Positions 47,084 through 58,378 are shown, counted from the first letter of the stretch. The stretch: DNA of 64,000 nucleotides from Pseudomonas urmiensis (GCF_014268815.2 NZ_JABWRE020000001.1:2857001-2921000); one strand, 5' to 3'. Notes: generated from the sequence alone by a model not told the origin. Numbers and translations are program-made.

Positions 47084-49693
47084 GTGCTTGAAGCCTACCG
47101 CAAACACATCGAAGAGCGTGCCGCTCTGGGTATCGTGCCCCAGCCGCTGAACGCCGAACAAACCGCAGGCCTGGTCGAGCTGCTGAAAAACCCGCCGGCC
47201 GGCGAAGAAGCCTTCCTCGTAGAACTGATCACCGACCGCGTACCGCCAGGCGTCGACGAAGCCGCCTACGTCAAGGCCGGTTTCCTCTCCGCCCTCGCCA
47301 AGGGCGAAGCCAAGTCGCCGCTGATCGACCGCAAGCACGCCACCGAGCTGCTGGGCACCATGCAGGGCGGCTACAACATCGAAACGCTGGTCGCGCTGCT
47401 GGACGACGCCGAACTGGGCGCCGTCGCGGCCGAACAGCTCAAGCACACCCTGCTGATGTTCGATGCCTTCCATGACGTCGCCGAGAAAGCCAAGGCGGGC
47501 AATGTCCACGCCAAGGCCGTGCTCGAGTCGTGGGCTGCTGGCGAGTGGTTCACCAACCGTCCAGCGATCGCCGACAAATACACCCTGACCGTGTTCAAGG
47601 TGCCTGGCGAAACCAACACCGACGACCTTTCCCCTGCCCCGGACGCCTGGTCGCGCCCAGACATCCCGCTGCACGCCCTGGCCATGCTGAAGATGGCCCG
47701 TGACGGCATCGAGCCTGAGCAACCGGGTTCGGTTGGCCCGCTCAAGCAGATCGAAGCGATGCGCGCCAAAGGCTTCCCGGTCGCCTACGTCGGCGACGTG
47801 GTCGGTACTGGCTCGTCGCGTAAATCGGCGACCAACTCGGTGCTGTGGTTCTTCGGTGACGACATCCCTAACGTGCCGAACAAGCGCGCTGGCGGTTTCT
47901 GCTTCGGCACCAAGATCGCCCCGATCTTCTACAACACCATGGAAGACGCCGGCGCCCTGCCGATCGAATTCGACTGCACCAACCTGGCCATGGGCGACGT
48001 CATCGACGTCTACCCGTACAAAGGTGAAGTGCGCCGTCACGAAAGCGACGAGCTGGTCACTACCTTCGCCCTGAAAACCGAAGTGCTGCTCGATGAAGTC
48101 CGCGCTGGCGGCCGTATCCCGCTGATCGTCGGCCGCGGCCTGACCGAAAAAGCCCGCGCCGAACTGGGCCTGGGTGCATCGGACTTGTTCAAGAAGCCCG
48201 AGCAGCCAGCCGACACCGGCAAAGGCTTCACCCTGGCACAGAAAATGGTCGGCCGCGCCTGCGGTCTGCCAGAAGGCCAAGGCGTACGTCCGGGCGCCTA
48301 CTGCGAGCCGAAGATGACCACCGTCGGTTCTCAGGACACCACCGGTCCTATGACCCGTGATGAACTCAAAGACCTGGCGTGCCTGGGCTTCTCCGCTGAC
48401 CTGGTGATGCAGTCGTTCTGCCACACCGCGGCTTATCCGAAGCCGATCGACGTCACCACCCACCACACCCTGCCAGACTTCATCCGCACCCGTGGCGGCG
48501 TGTCGCTGCGTCCAGGCGACGGCATCATCCACAGCTGGCTGAACCGCATGCTGCTGCCTGACACCGTCGGCACCGGCGGCGACTCGCACACCCGCTTCCC
48601 AATCGGCATCTCGTTCCCGGCCGGTTCCGGCCTGGTGGCGTTCGCCGCAGCCACTGGCGTCATGCCACTGGATATGCCTGAGTCGGTCCTGGTGCGTTTC
48701 AAGGGCAAACTGCAACCGGGCATCACCCTGCGTGACCTGGTGCATGCCATCCCTTACTACGCCATCCAGCAAGGCCTGCTGACGGTCGAGAAGAAAGGCA
48801 AGAAAAACGCCTTCTCCGGTCGCATCCTGGAAATCGAAGGCCTGGACGAGCTGACTGTCGAGCAAGCCTTCGAGCTGTCCGACGCCTCGGCCGAGCGCTC
48901 CGCTGCTGGCTGCACCATCAAGCTGCCGGAAAAAGCCGTTGCCGAGTACCTGCAGTCGAACATCACCCTGCTGCGCTGGATGATCAGCGAAGGCTACGGT
49001 GACGCGCGTACCATGGAGCGCCGTGCGCAAGCCATGGAAGCCTGGCTGGCCAACCCGCAACTGCTGTCGGCCGACGCCGATGCCGAATACGCCGAGATCA
49101 TCGAGATCGACCTGGCCGACGTCAAAGAGCCTGTGCTCTGCGCGCCGAACGACCCGGACGATGCACGCCTGCTGTCTTCGGTACAGGGCGAGAAGATCGA
49201 CGAAGTGTTCATCGGTTCGTGCATGACCAACATCGGTCACTTCCGCGCTGCCGGTAAGCTGCTGGACAAGGTCAAGGGCGGTATTCCGACCCGTCTGTGG
49301 CTGGCCCCGCCAACCAAGATGGACGCCCACCAGCTGACCGAAGAAGGCTACTACGGCATCTACGGTAAGGCCGGTGCGCGCATGGAAATGCCAGGCTGCT
49401 CGCTGTGCATGGGTAACCAGGCACGTGTGCAGACCGGTTCTACCGTGGTCTCCACTTCGACCCGTAACTTCCCGAACCGTCTGGGCGACGCCACTAACGT
49501 CTACCTGGCCTCGGCCGAGCTGGCTGCAGTCGCTTCGATCATCGGCAAACTGCCGACTGTCGAAGAGTACATGCAGTACGCCAAGGACATCGACAGCATG
49601 GCTGCCGACGTCTACCGCTACCTGAGCTTCGACCAGATCGCCGAGTTCCGTGAAGCGGCCGAAAGCGCCAAGATCCCGGTTGTTCAGGCGTAA
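47084..49693 (+). CDS. acnB: Aconitate hydratase B
   Basis: An 869-residue AcnB, the main TCA-cycle aconitase, also a 2-methyl-cis-aconitate hydratase; it turns over citrate/isocitrate. The GTG at 47084 gives the family start [16 protein letters not shown]. [4Fe-4S] ligands are GSCMTN (Cys about 713) and PGCSLCMG (Cys about 772 and 775). The N-terminal HEAT-like domain and ISSCMTN-type core are complete. It has its own structured leader and terminator. AcnB is next to the prp operon as in P. putida, which makes sense because the methylcitrate cycle needs it. Confidence 0.97.
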   Translation: MLEAYRKHIEERAALGIVPQPLNAEQTAGLVELLKNPPAGEEAFLVELITDRVPPGVDEAAYVKAGFLSALAKGEAKSPLIDRKHATELLGTMQGGYNIETLVALLDDAELGAVAAEQLKHTLLMFDAFHDVAEKAKAGNVHAKAVLESWAAGEWFTNRPAIADKYTLTVFKVPGETNTDDLSPAPDAWSRPDIPLHALAMLKMARDGIEPEQPGSVGPLKQIEAMRAKGFPVAYVGDVVGTGSSRKSATNSVLWFFGDDIPNVPNKRAGGFCFGTKIAPIFYNTMEDAGALPIEFDCTNLAMGDVIDVYPYKGEVRRHESDELVTTFALKTEVLLDEVRAGGRIPLIVGRGLTEKARAELGLGASDLFKKPEQPADTGKGFTLAQKMVGRACGLPEGQGVRPGAYCEPKMTTVGSQDTTGPMTRDELKDLACLGFSADLVMQSFCHTAAYPKPIDVTTHHTLPDFIRTRGGVSLRPGDGIIHSWLNRMLLPDTVGTGGDSHTRFPIGISFPAGSGLVAFAAATGVMPLDMPESVLVRFKGKLQPGITLRDLVHAIPYYAIQQGLLTVEKKGKKNAFSGRILEIEGLDELTVEQAFELSDASAERSAAGCTIKLPEKAVAEYLQSNITLLRWMISEGYGDARTMERRAQAMEAWLANPQLLSADADAEYAEIIEIDLADVKEPVLCAPNDPDDARLLSSVQGEKIDEVFIGSCMTNIGHFRAAGKLLDKVKGGIPTRLWLAPPTKMDAHQLTEEGYYGIYGKAGARMEMPGCSLCMGNQARVQTGSTVVSTSTRNFPNRLGDATNVYLASAELAAVASIIGKLPTVEEYMQYAKDIDSMAADVYRYLSFDQIAEFREAAESAKIPVVQA

Positions 49694-49730
49694 CAACAGC
49701 GACGAGCGTTAAGCTTCAAGCTGTAAGAGA

Positions 49731-49758
49731 AGCCCCGGCAGAAATGCCGGGGCTTTTT
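49731..49758 (+). terminator. Terminator of acnB
   Basis: AGCCCCGGCA-GAAA-TGCCGGGGCT, a perfect 10-bp stem followed by TTTTTTG. Confidence 0.92.
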
Positions 49759-49783
49759 TGTGGGTCTTGCAGTGCCTGTACCG

Positions 49784-49873
49784 ACCTCATCGCGGGGCAA
49801 GCCCGCTCCCACGCAATCCACGGCCCATGTAGCGAACTGCGTGGGAGCGGGCTTGCCCCGCGATGAGGCCGGC
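49784..49873. repeat. REP element pair (inverted)
   Basis: Two copies of the P. putida-type REP (GCGGGGCAAGCCCGCTCCCAC) in opposite orientation, arms of about 30 bp, separated by about 30 bp. It lies between the convergent ends of acnB and prpD and can form a hairpin that stabilises both mRNAs. Confidence 0.85.
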
Positions 49874-49891
49874 ATGAACACTACAAAATCA

Positions 49892-51376
49892 TCAGATCAC
49901 GAACAGATCGACAAACCGGTGCACCGGTGTCGCCTCCAGCTGCGCCTGCGCCTTGCACAAGGCAAAGATCTGCGCACAACGCTGCCCGGCAAAGCGGGTA
50001 GCGAGGTTGGCCTTGAACTTCTCCTCAAGCAACGGGATACCCTCGGCCCGCCGCCGCCGATGACCGATCGGATACTCCACCGTCACCTGCTCGGTACTTG
50101 AACCATCGTTGAAGAACACTTGCAGCGCATTGGCGATCGAGCGCTTGTCAGCCTCAAGATATTCACGGCTGAATCGCGGCTCCTCGACCACCTCCATCTT
50201 CTCGCGCAGGCGGTCGATGGTCGGGTGCGCGGCATGGAAGCTGTCTTCGTAGTGCTCAGCCACCAGGTTGCCGAAAATCAGCGGCACGGCGGTCATGTAT
50301 TGCAGGCAATGGTCACGGTCAGCGGCATTGGCCAGCGGCCCCACCTTGGAAATGATGCGGATCGCTGATTCATGGGTCGTGATGACGATGCGTTCGATTT
50401 CATGCAGTCGGTTACGCACTTTTGGATGCAACACCAGCGCCGCCTCGCAGGCGGTCTGGGCGTGAAACTCGGCCGGGAAGCTGATCTTGAACAGGACGTT
50501 TTCCATCACGTAGCTGCCGAACGCCTGAGGCAGTCGCAGCTGACGCTGGTCGACCGGCTTGAGCGCCAGATCCTTGTTGGTATGACTGAACAAGACGTCG
50601 TAGAAGCCCCACTGCTGTGCACTGAGCACACCCGGAATGCCCATCTCCCCGCGCAGGGCGATATCGGCCAGGCGCACACCACGGCTTGACGCATCACCTG
50701 CGGCCCACGACTTGCGCGAGCCGGCATTAGGCGCATGGCGGTAGGTGCGCAAGGCCTGGCCATCGACGAAGGCATGCGACAGCGCCGACAACAGCTGCTC
50801 GCGGTTGGCCCCCATCAACTTGGCGCATACTGCCGTCGAGGCGACCTTGACCAGCAGCACATGGTCCAGGCCGACGCGGTTGAAGGAGTTCTCCAACGCC
50901 AGCACCCCCTGGATTTCGTGCGCCATGACCATGGCTTCGAGCACCTGGCGCATGTTCAACGGTTGCTCGCCTGCTGCCACGCGCTTTTGCGAGAGGTGAT
51001 CGGCCACCGCCAGGATGCCGCCGAGGTTATCGGACGGATGCCCCCACTCGGCCGCCAGCCACGTGTCGTTGTAGTCCAGCCAGCGGACGATGCAGCCGAT
51101 GTCCCAGGCGGCCTTGACCGGGTCCAGCCGGTACGAGGTGCCGGGCACCCGCGCGCCGTTGGGCACGATCGTGCCCTCGACGAGCGGCCCCAAGTGCTTG
51201 CTGCACTCGGGGAAGCGCAACGCCAGCAGGCCGCAGCCCAAGGTGTCCATCAGGCAGTTGCGCGCGGTGTCCAGCGCCTCGGCCGAGCCGACTTGATAGT
51301 CGAGCACGTAGTCAGCAATGGTTTGCAGCACCCGGTCGTAGTCCGGGCGGTCGTTGAGGTCAACGTTGGCGCTCAT
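49892..51376 (-). CDS. prpD: 2-methylcitrate dehydratase
   Basis: A 494-residue PrpD/MmgE-family enzyme. It removes water from 2-methylcitrate in the propionate-degrading methylcitrate cycle. Family signatures: [40 protein letters not shown] and [23 protein letters not shown] 51376 is the family start. Last gene of the prp operon. Having both prpD and acnD/prpF is usual in Pseudomonas. Confidence 0.95.
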   Translation of the reverse strand: MSANVDLNDRPDYDRVLQTIADYVLDYQVGSAEALDTARNCLMDTLGCGLLALRFPECSKHLGPLVEGTIVPNGARVPGTSYRLDPVKAAWDIGCIVRWLDYNDTWLAAEWGHPSDNLGGILAVADHLSQKRVAAGEQPLNMRQVLEAMVMAHEIQGVLALENSFNRVGLDHVLLVKVASTAVCAKLMGANREQLLSALSHAFVDGQALRTYRHAPNAGSRKSWAAGDASSRGVRLADIALRGEMGIPGVLSAQQWGFYDVLFSHTNKDLALKPVDQRQLRLPQAFGSYVMENVLFKISFPAEFHAQTACEAALVLHPKVRNRLHEIERIVITTHESAIRIISKVGPLANAADRDHCLQYMTAVPLIFGNLVAEHYEDSFHAAHPTIDRLREKMEVVEEPRFSREYLEADKRSIANALQVFFNDGSSTEQVTVEYPIGHRRRRAEGIPLLEEKFKANLATRFAGQRCAQIFALCKAQAQLEATPVHRFVDLFVI

Positions 51377-51445
51377 CTCTGTTGCTTCCTGTTGCAGAGG
51401 GTTGAACAAAGAAGCCGAGCGCCGCTCATGTGTCAGGGGGTGCGC

Positions 51446-52636
51446 CTAGAAGGCATCACCAGGTACCCGTACCCAGCCCTCCATCAACACGCGAGCGCTT
51501 CGGCTCATGATTGCTTTGGTGACTGTCCACTGGCCATCCACCTGACGTGCCTCGGCGCCGACCCGCAAAGTGCCTGAGGGATGGCCGAAACGTACCGCGC
51601 TACGCGGGTTGCCGCCCGCTGCCAGGTTGACCAGCGTCCCTGGAATGGCGGCGGCGGTACCGATCGCCACGGCGGCGGTGCCCATCATGGCGTGGTGCAA
51701 CTTGCCCATCGACAGTGCACGAACCAACAGGTCGATGTCACCTGGCGCAACCGCCTTGCCACTGGATGAGGTATAGGCCACTGGCGGCGCGACGAAGGCG
51801 ACCTTAGGGGTGTGCTGACGCGTGGCCGCCTGATCGACGTGCTCGATCAAGCCCATGCGCAGGGCACCATAGGCGCGGATGGTTTCAAAACGCGCCAGCG
51901 CCGCAGGATCGCCGTTGATCGCGTCTTGCAGTTCGCTGCCGCTGTAACCGATGTCAGCAGCATTGACGAAGATGGTCGGGATACCCGCGTTGATCAGGGT
52001 CGCCTTGAAGGTGCCGATACCTGGCACTTCGAGGTCGTCGACCAGGTTGCCGGTGGGGAACATCGCCCCGCCGTCGCCGTCTTCGTCGGCGGCCGGGTCG
52101 AGGAATTCCAGCTGCACTTCGGCAGCGGGGAAGGTCACGCCGTCCAATTCGAAATCGCCGGTTTCCTGCACTTCGCCTTCGCTGATTGGCACATGGGCGA
52201 TGATGCTCTTGCCGATGTTGGCCTGCCAGATGCGCACGGTGGCGATGCCGTTATGCGGGATGCGCACGGGGTCGACCAGGCCGCTGCTGATGGCGAACGA
52301 GCCGACCGCTGCCGAGAGGTTGCCGCAGTTGCCGCTCCAATCGACGAAGGCCTTGTCGATCGAGACCTGGCCGAACAGATAATCGACGTCGTGCTCAGCG
52401 TTGCTGCTGGCCGAGAGGATCACGCACTTGCTGGTGCTGGAGGTGGCGCCGCCCATGCCGTCGATCTGCTTGCCGTAAGGATCCGGGCTGCCGATGACCC
52501 GCAGCAACAGGGCGTCGCGGGCCGGGCCTGGTTGCTGGGCGCGCTCAGGGAGGTCTTGCAGGCGGAAGAACACGCCTTTGCTGGTGCCGCCACGGATGTA
52601 GGTGGCGGGGATCTTGATCTGCGGTGCGTATGCCAT
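51446..52636 (-). CDS. prpF: 2-methylaconitate isomerase
   Basis: A 396-residue PrpF, an isomerase with diaminopimelate epimerase fold that changes 2-methyl-trans-aconitate (made by AcnD) to the cis form. IKIPATYIRGGTSKGVFFRL is the characteristic start; the SGNCGNLSAAVGSFA motif holds the Cys, and MGKLHHAMMGTAAVA is typical. AGGACC lies before ATG 52636. Confidence 0.95.
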   Translation of the reverse strand: MAYAPQIKIPATYIRGGTSKGVFFRLQDLPERAQQPGPARDALLLRVIGSPDPYGKQIDGMGGATSSTSKCVILSASSNAEHDVDYLFGQVSIDKAFVDWSGNCGNLSAAVGSFAISSGLVDPVRIPHNGIATVRIWQANIGKSIIAHVPISEGEVQETGDFELDGVTFPAAEVQLEFLDPAADEDGDGGAMFPTGNLVDDLEVPGIGTFKATLINAGIPTIFVNAADIGYSGSELQDAINGDPAALARFETIRAYGALRMGLIEHVDQAATRQHTPKVAFVAPPVAYTSSSGKAVAPGDIDLLVRALSMGKLHHAMMGTAAVAIGTAAAIPGTLVNLAAGGNPRSAVRFGHPSGTLRVGAEARQVDGQWTVTKAIMSRSARVLMEGWVRVPGDAF

Positions 52637-52667
52637 GGTTCGGTCCTGATCATTCAGTTGTACGGCT

Positions 52668-52757
52668 GGGGCCGCTCCGCGCCCCTTCGCGGGCAAGCCC
52701 GCTCCTAGCGGGACCTGCGGGAGCGGGCTTGCCCGCGAAGGGGCGCGGAGCGGCCCC
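52668..52757. repeat. REP element pair inside the prp operon
   Basis: Two REP copies with perfect arms of about 38 bp (start GGGGCCGCTCCGCGCC) in opposite orientation between acnD and prpF. Read in the operon mRNA this forms a very stable hairpin that could reduce expression of prpF and prpD or act as a 3' stabiliser for acnD. Confidence 0.88.
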
Positions 52758-52760
52758 GCT

Positions 52761-55349
52761 TTACGCGGTGCCTTCCAGGAAGTCCTGGGCAAAGCGCTGC
52801 AGCACCCCACCCGCCTCGTAGATCGACACTTCTTCAGCGGTATCCAACCGGCACGTCACCGGCACCTCGAGCCGCTCGCCATTACGGCGGGTGACCACCA
52901 AGGTCAAGGTCGCCCGCGGCGTACGCTCGCCCAACACGTCGTAGCTCTCGCTGCCATCGAGCGGCAGGGTCTTGCGGTCGGTACCCGGCTTGAACTCCAG
53001 CGGCAACACGCCCATGCCTACCAGGTTGGTGCGGTGAATGCGCTCGAAGCCTTCGGCGACAATCGCTTCAACCCCTGCCAGGCGCACACCCTTGGCCGCC
53101 CAATCGCGCGACGAGCCTTGGCCGTAGTCGGCACCGGCAACGATGATCAGCGGTTGTTTACGCTGCATGTAGGTCTCGATCGCCTCCCACATACGGGTCA
53201 CCTTGCCTTCTGGCTCGATCCGCGCCAGCGAACCTTGCTGCACGCTGCCGTCTTCCTTGCGCACCATCTCGTTGAACAGCTTGGGGTTGGCGAAGGTGGC
53301 GCGCTGGGCGGTCAAGTGATCGCCGCGGTGGGTGGCATAGGAGTTGAAGTCCTCCTCAGGCAGGCCCATCTTCGCCAGGTACTCACCCGCCGCGCTGTCG
53401 AGCATGATCGCGTTGGACGGCGACAGGTGGTCTGTAGTGATGTTGTCCGGCAGTACCGCCAGCGGGCGCATCCCGCGCAGGGTACGCTCGCCAGCCAGGG
53501 CGCCCTCCCAATACGGCGGGCGACGGATATAGGTGCTCATCTCGCGCCACTCATACAGCGGCGCGACTTTCGGCCCCTTGTCTTCTTCAATGGCGAACAT
53601 CGGGATATACACCTTGCGGAACTGCTCCGGCTTGACCGCAGCACGCACCACCGCGTCGATCTCTTCGTCGCTCGGCCAGATGTCCTTGAGGCGAATCTGT
53701 TTACCGTCGACCACGCCCAGCACATCCTTCTCGATGTCGAAGCGGATGGTGCCGGCGATGGCATAGGCCACTACCAGCGGTGGCGAGGCGAGGAATGCCT
53801 GCTTGGCGTACGGGTGAATCCGCCCGTCGAAGTTGCGGTTGCCCGACAGCACCGCGGTGGCGTACAGGTCGCGGTCGATGATTTCTTGCTGGATCTTCGG
53901 GTCCAGCGCGCCAGACATGCCGTTGCAGGTGGTGCACGCGAAGGCGACGATGCCAAAGCCCAGCTGCTCCAGCTCCTGCTCCAGGCCGGCTTCTTCCAAG
54001 TACAACTTGACCGCCTTGGAGCCTGGCGCCAGCGAGGACTTCACCCACGGTTTGCGGGTCAGGCCGAGCTTGTTGGCATTACGCGCCAGCAGGCCTGCAG
54101 CAATGACGTTGCGCGGGTTGCTGGTGTTGGTGCAACTGGTGATGGCGGCGATGATCACCGCGCCATCAGGCATCTGCCCCGGCAGCTCTTGCCAGGCGCC
54201 AGCGATGCCCTTGGCCGCCAGCTCGCTGGTAGCGACACGGGCGTGCGGGTTGGATGGGCCGGCCATGTTGCGCACGACACTCGACAGGTCGAAGCTGAGC
54301 ACCCGCTCGTATTCGGCGTTGACCAGGCTGTCGGCCCACAGGCCTGCAACCTTGGCGTAGGTTTCGACCAGCTGGACCTGCTGCTCTTCACGGCCGGTCA
54401 GGCGCAGGTAGTCGATGGTCTGCTGGTCGATGGCGAACATCGCCGCCGTGGCGCCATACTCCGGCGCCATGTTGGAGATGGTGGCGCGATCGCCCAGGGT
54501 CAGGGCGCGGGCGCCCTCACCATGGAATTCGAGGTAGGCGCCCACCACTTTCTGCTTGCGCAGGAACTCGGTCAGGGCCAATACCAGGTCGGTGGCGGTG
54601 ATGTTCGGCTGCAGCTTGCCGGTCAGCTCGACGCCGACGATTTCCGGCAGGCGCATCCACGACGCGCGGCCGAGCATGACGTTCTCGGCTTCCAGGCCAC
54701 CGACACCGATGGCGATCACGCCCAAGGCATCGACGTGCGGGGTGTGGCTGTCGGTGCCGACGCAGGTGTCTGGGTAGGCCACGCCGCGATCACTGTGGAT
54801 CACCGGCGACATCTTCTCCAGGTTGATCTGGTGCATGATGCCGTTGCCCGGTTGGATCACGTCGACGTTCTTGAAAGCCTTTTTGGTCCAGTTGATGAAG
54901 TGGAAACGGTCTTCGTTGCGACGGTCTTCAATGGCGCGGTTCTTGTCGAATGCCTGCGGATCGAAACCGCCGCATTCGACCGCCAGCGAGTGGTCGACGA
55001 TCAGTTGCACCGGCACTACCGGGTTGACCTGGGCCGGGTCGCCGCCTTTGTCGGCGATGGCATCGCGCAGGCCAGCCAGGTCGACCAGGGCGGTTTGGCC
55101 GAGGATGTCGTGGCACACCACCCGCGCCGGGAACCACGGGAAGTCGAGGTCGCGCTTGCGCTCGATCAGCTGGCTGAGCGAGGCATCGAGGGTGGCCGGA
55201 TCGCAGCGGCGCACCAGGTTCTCGGCGAGCACGCGGGAGGTGTACGGCAGGCCGTCGTAGGCACCGGGTTTGAGGGCCTCGACAGCTGCGCGGGCGTCGA
55301 AGTAGTCCAGGGGTGTGCCTGGCAGGGCTTTGCGGTATGCAGTGTTCAT
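52761..55349 (-). CDS. acnD: 2-methylcitrate dehydratase, AcnA-like (Fe/S-dependent)
   Basis: An 862-residue AcnD: an aconitase-family dehydratase that makes 2-methyl-trans-aconitate from 2-methylcitrate. The [4Fe-4S] ligands are in SCTNTSNP (Cys about 405) and CTTCNGMSG (about 471 and 474). GTDSHTPHVDALGVIAIGVG and DYGQGSSRDWAAKG are conserved. ATG 55349 gives MNTAYRKALPGTPLDYFD as in P. putida. Always paired with prpF. Confidence 0.96.
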   Translation of the reverse strand: MNTAYRKALPGTPLDYFDARAAVEALKPGAYDGLPYTSRVLAENLVRRCDPATLDASLSQLIERKRDLDFPWFPARVVCHDILGQTALVDLAGLRDAIADKGGDPAQVNPVVPVQLIVDHSLAVECGGFDPQAFDKNRAIEDRRNEDRFHFINWTKKAFKNVDVIQPGNGIMHQINLEKMSPVIHSDRGVAYPDTCVGTDSHTPHVDALGVIAIGVGGLEAENVMLGRASWMRLPEIVGVELTGKLQPNITATDLVLALTEFLRKQKVVGAYLEFHGEGARALTLGDRATISNMAPEYGATAAMFAIDQQTIDYLRLTGREEQQVQLVETYAKVAGLWADSLVNAEYERVLSFDLSSVVRNMAGPSNPHARVATSELAAKGIAGAWQELPGQMPDGAVIIAAITSCTNTSNPRNVIAAGLLARNANKLGLTRKPWVKSSLAPGSKAVKLYLEEAGLEQELEQLGFGIVAFACTTCNGMSGALDPKIQQEIIDRDLYATAVLSGNRNFDGRIHPYAKQAFLASPPLVVAYAIAGTIRFDIEKDVLGVVDGKQIRLKDIWPSDEEIDAVVRAAVKPEQFRKVYIPMFAIEEDKGPKVAPLYEWREMSTYIRRPPYWEGALAGERTLRGMRPLAVLPDNITTDHLSPSNAIMLDSAAGEYLAKMGLPEEDFNSYATHRGDHLTAQRATFANPKLFNEMVRKEDGSVQQGSLARIEPEGKVTRMWEAIETYMQRKQPLIIVAGADYGQGSSRDWAAKGVRLAGVEAIVAEGFERIHRTNLVGMGVLPLEFKPGTDRKTLPLDGSESYDVLGERTPRATLTLVVTRRNGERLEVPVTCRLDTAEEVSIYEAGGVLQRFAQDFLEGTA

Positions 55350-55388
55350 CATTCAGGCTCGGTCACAGGATTCGGAAAGCTCCACCGT

Positions 55389-55481
55389 CCCTGTGGGAGC
55401 GGGCTTGCCCGCGAATACGTCAGCAGGTGCACATCAGTTGCCCAGTCGGACGCATTCGCGGGCAAGCCCGCTCCCACAGGG
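55389..55481. repeat. REP element pair (inverted)
   Basis: Two REP copies with arms CCCTGTGGGAGCGGGCTTGC.../...GCAAGCCCGCTCCCACAGGG about 28 bp long, spacer about 37 bp, in the 158-bp gap between prpC and acnD. Confidence 0.88.
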
Positions 55482-55507
55482 GAAACGGGTTGCCTCTCTA
55501 TTTCTAT

Positions 55508-56635
55508 TCAGCGCTGTGCGATGGGCACGAACTGGCGCTGTTCAACGCCGACGTACTCGGCGCTCGGACGGATGATGCGGTTGTTGGCACGCTGCTCGAA
55601 GACATGCGCCGCCCAGCCGGTCAGGCGCGAGCAGACGAAAATCGGGGTGAACAGCTTGGTCGGGATGCCCATGAAGTGATACGCCGAGGCATGGTAGAAG
55701 TCGGCGTTGGGGAACAGGCGTTTTTGCTCCCACATGGTCTTGTCGATCGCTTCGGAGACGGGGTACAGCACGCTGTCGCCGGCTTCATCGGCAAGCTGCT
55801 TGGCCCAGCCCTTGATCACTTCGTTGCGCGGGTCGGACTCTTTGTAGATCGCATGGCCAAAGCCCATGATCTTGTCTTTGCGCTCGAGCATCTTCAGCAG
55901 CTCGGCAGTGGCCTGCTGCGGGCTCTGGAAGCGTTCGATCAGCTCCATCGCCGCTTCGTTGGCGCCGCCGTGCAGCGGGCCGCGCAGCGAGCCGATGGCG
56001 GCGGTGACGCAGGAGTACAGGTCCGACAGGGTCGAGGCGCACACCCGGGCGGTGAAGGTCGAGGCGTTGAATTCGTGCTCGGCGTAGAGGATCAGCGACA
56101 CGTTCATCACTTTGACATGCAGCGCGCTCGGTTTCTTGCCATGCAGCAGGTGCAGGAAGTGCCCGCCCAGGGTGTCTTCATCGCTGGTGCAGTTGATGCG
56201 CACGCCGTGATGCGTGAAGCGGTACCAGTAGCACATGATCGCTGGGAATACCGCTAGCAGGCGGTCAGTCTTGTCGCGCTGGGTGTCGAAGGTCAGCTCC
56301 GGTTCCAGGGTGCCGAGTACCGAGCAGCCGGTGCGCATCACGTCCATCGGGTGGGCAGTGACGGGGATGCGCTCGAGCACTTCCTTGAGTGCCTGGGGCA
56401 GATCACGCTGGCCCTTGAGCTTGGTCTTGTACTCGTCCAGTTCGGCTTGGCTGGGCAGCTCGCCATAGAGCAGCAGGTAGGCCACTTCCTCGAATTCGGC
56501 AGCGGCCGCCAGGTCACGGACGTCATAACCGCGGTAGGTCAGGCCGGCACCGGCCTGGCCTACAGTCGACAGTGCGGTCTGGCCGGCCACCTGACCACGC
56601 AGGCCTGCGCCGCTGAGTACTTTTGCTTCGGCCAT
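55508..56635 (-). CDS. prpC: 2-methylcitrate synthase
   Basis: A 375-residue citrate-synthase-family enzyme that joins propionyl-CoA and oxaloacetate. Conserved motifs: GLTYRGYDVRDLA, LHGGANEAAMELIERF (catalytic His), KIMGFGHAIYKESDPRNEV (catalytic His, Asp follows) and PTKLFTPIFVCSRLTGWAAH. Usual length for PrpC and shorter than GltA. AAGGAG lies just before ATG. Confidence 0.96.
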   Translation of the reverse strand: MAEAKVLSGAGLRGQVAGQTALSTVGQAGAGLTYRGYDVRDLAAAAEFEEVAYLLLYGELPSQAELDEYKTKLKGQRDLPQALKEVLERIPVTAHPMDVMRTGCSVLGTLEPELTFDTQRDKTDRLLAVFPAIMCYWYRFTHHGVRINCTSDEDTLGGHFLHLLHGKKPSALHVKVMNVSLILYAEHEFNASTFTARVCASTLSDLYSCVTAAIGSLRGPLHGGANEAAMELIERFQSPQQATAELLKMLERKDKIMGFGHAIYKESDPRNEVIKGWAKQLADEAGDSVLYPVSEAIDKTMWEQKRLFPNADFYHASAYHFMGIPTKLFTPIFVCSRLTGWAAHVFEQRANNRIIRPSAEYVGVEQRQFVPIAQR

Positions 56636-56706
56636 GGTGTTTCTCCTTTATTGAACTTGTTATGGAATTTCTGGCTAATCAAGGGTGCCTGTGCCAGCCC
56701 ACCAGA

Positions 56707-56742
56707 GCGTGGGAGCGGGCTTGCCCCGCGATAGCGCCGGCA
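56707..56742. repeat. Single REP element
   Basis: One copy of GTGGGAGCGGGCTTGCCCCGCG with adjacent AGCGCCGGC, without an inverted partner, in the 109-bp gap between prpB and prpC. Confidence 0.8.
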
Positions 56743-56774
56743 CAGGCGAATCATTGGCTTCGTTCTAACTCAGC

Positions 56775-57665
56775 TCAGCCCTTCTTCTGGGCAAACAACG
56801 CATCGAGGCTCTGCTCGAAGGCGTGGTAACCGATGGCATCGTAGAGCTCCATGCGAGTCTGCATGGTGTCGATGACGTTTTTCTGCGTGCCATCGCGGCG
56901 CAGCGCGGTGTAGACGTTTTCCGCCGCCTTGTTCATCGCGCGGAACGCCGACAGCGGGTACAGCACCAGCGAGACGTCGACCGAGGCCAACTCGTCGGTG
57001 GTGTACAGCGGGGTGGCGCCGAACTCGGTGATGTTGGCCAGGATTGGCGCTTTGACCCGGTCGGCGAAGGTCTTGTACATGTGCAATTCAGTGATCGCTT
57101 CAGGGAAGATCATGTCGGCGCCGGCCTCGACACACGCCGCTGCGCGGTCCAGGGCAGCGTTCAGGCCTTCCACGGCCAAGGCGTCGGTACGCGCCATGAT
57201 CACGAAGCTGTCATCCAGGCGAGCGTCTACCGCCGCCTTGATGCGATCGACCATCTCCTGCTGGGAGACGATTTCCTTGTTTGGCCGGTGGCCGCAACGC
57301 TTGGCGCCAACCTGGTCTTCGATATGAATCGCTGCCGCGCCGAACTTGTTCATCGAGCGCACGGTCCGCGCCACGTTGAAGGCCGAGGCGCCAAAGCCGG
57401 TGTCGACATCGACCAGCAGCGGCACGTCGCACACATCGGTGATGCGCCGCACGTCGGTGAGCACGTCATCCAACCCGCTGATGCCCAGGTCCGGCAGGCC
57501 CAGGGAGCCGGCAGCGACGCCGCCACCGGAGAGGTAGATGGCCTTGAAGCCGGCGCGCTTGGCCAGCAAGGCGTGGTTGGCGTTGATCGCGCCAACCACC
57601 TGCAACGGATGTTCGGCAGCCACCGCATCGCGGAAACGTTGGCCGGGCGTGCTCTTCACAGTCAT
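56775..57665 (-). CDS. prpB: 2-methylisocitrate lyase
   Basis: A 296-residue isocitrate-lyase-family enzyme that splits 2-methylisocitrate to pyruvate and succinate. KRCGHRPNK holds the active-site Cys; [27 protein letters not shown] and [10 protein letters not shown] bind Mg and substrate. ATG 57665 overlaps the regulator stop by 4 bp. Confidence 0.96.
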   Translation of the reverse strand: MTVKSTPGQRFRDAVAAEHPLQVVGAINANHALLAKRAGFKAIYLSGGGVAAGSLGLPDLGISGLDDVLTDVRRITDVCDVPLLVDVDTGFGASAFNVARTVRSMNKFGAAAIHIEDQVGAKRCGHRPNKEIVSQQEMVDRIKAAVDARLDDSFVIMARTDALAVEGLNAALDRAAACVEAGADMIFPEAITELHMYKTFADRVKAPILANITEFGATPLYTTDELASVDVSLVLYPLSAFRAMNKAAENVYTALRRDGTQKNVIDTMQTRMELYDAIGYHAFEQSLDALFAQKKG

Positions 57666-58378
57666 GACTCACCTCGTGGGCTATTGTTGTCAGCGCCTTG
57701 ATAGTGGCGCGCGATATTGCGTTTGGATGCGCCGATGTGGCGGCGCATCAGCAGTTCTGCCAGCTCGCCGTCTCGGTCGGCGATGGCATCGAGAATGCGG
57801 TGGTGCTCGGCGAATGCCTGGTGCGGGCGGTTGGGCGTGGCGGAAAACTGGATGCGGTACATGCGCACCAACTGATACAGCTCGCCGCAGAGCATCTTGA
57901 CCAGGGTCTGGTTGCCGCTGCCCTGGATGATCCGGTAATGGAAGTCGAAGTCGCCTTCCTGCTGGTAATAGCCAACCCCGGCCTGGAACGCGGCATCGCG
58001 CTCATGGGTGTCGAGCACCCGGCGCAACTCATCGATCTCGGCTACGCTCATACGCTCGGCAGCCAGGCGGCACGCCATGCCTTCGAGGGATTCGCGGATC
58101 TCGTACAGCTCGATCAGCTCGGCGTGGCTAAGCGACACCACTCGCGCGCCGACGTGCGGCACTCGCACCAGCAGGCGCTGGCCTTCCAGGCGGTGGATGG
58201 CTTCGCGCAGTGGGCCGCGGCTGATGCCGTAGGTGCGCGCCAGCTCAGGCTCGGAGATCTTGCTGCCCGGGGCGATGTCGCCTTTGACGATGGCCGCCTG
58301 GATGCGCCGGAAGACGTTCTCGGAAAGGGTTTCCGTTTCTTCGGCCAGCGTGGCGGGCGCCTGAGTTACGTCCAGCAT
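57662..58378 (-). CDS. prpR: GntR/FadR-family regulator of the prp operon
   Basis: A 238-residue FadR-subfamily GntR protein. Residues ~18-85 are a winged helix ([40 protein letters not shown]); residues ~90-230 are an FCD ligand-binding domain ([46 protein letters not shown]). It is the first gene of the prp operon and overlaps prpB by 4 bp. By position it senses a methylcitrate-pathway intermediate. The symbol is by context only. ATG 58378 follows AAGGTG. Confidence 0.9.
   Translation of the reverse strand: MLDVTQAPATLAEETETLSENVFRRIQAAIVKGDIAPGSKISEPELARTYGISRGPLREAIHRLEGQRLLVRVPHVGARVVSLSHAELIELYEIRESLEGMACRLAAERMSVAEIDELRRVLDTHERDAAFQAGVGYYQQEGDFDFHYRIIQGSGNQTLVKMLCGELYQLVRMYRIQFSATPNRPHQAFAEHHRILDAIADRDGELAELLMRRHIGASKRNIARHYQGADNNSPRGES

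Noticed and set aside
47006..49696. Minus-strand open frame of 896 codons opposite acnB
   Set aside because: Shadow of acnB in GC-rich DNA; the composition (Val, Gly, His, Arg, Gln) is that of antisense frames and no family fits.
53034..55679. Plus-strand open frame of 881 codons opposite acnD
   Set aside because: Shadow of acnD with the same antisense composition; it runs through the REP pair.
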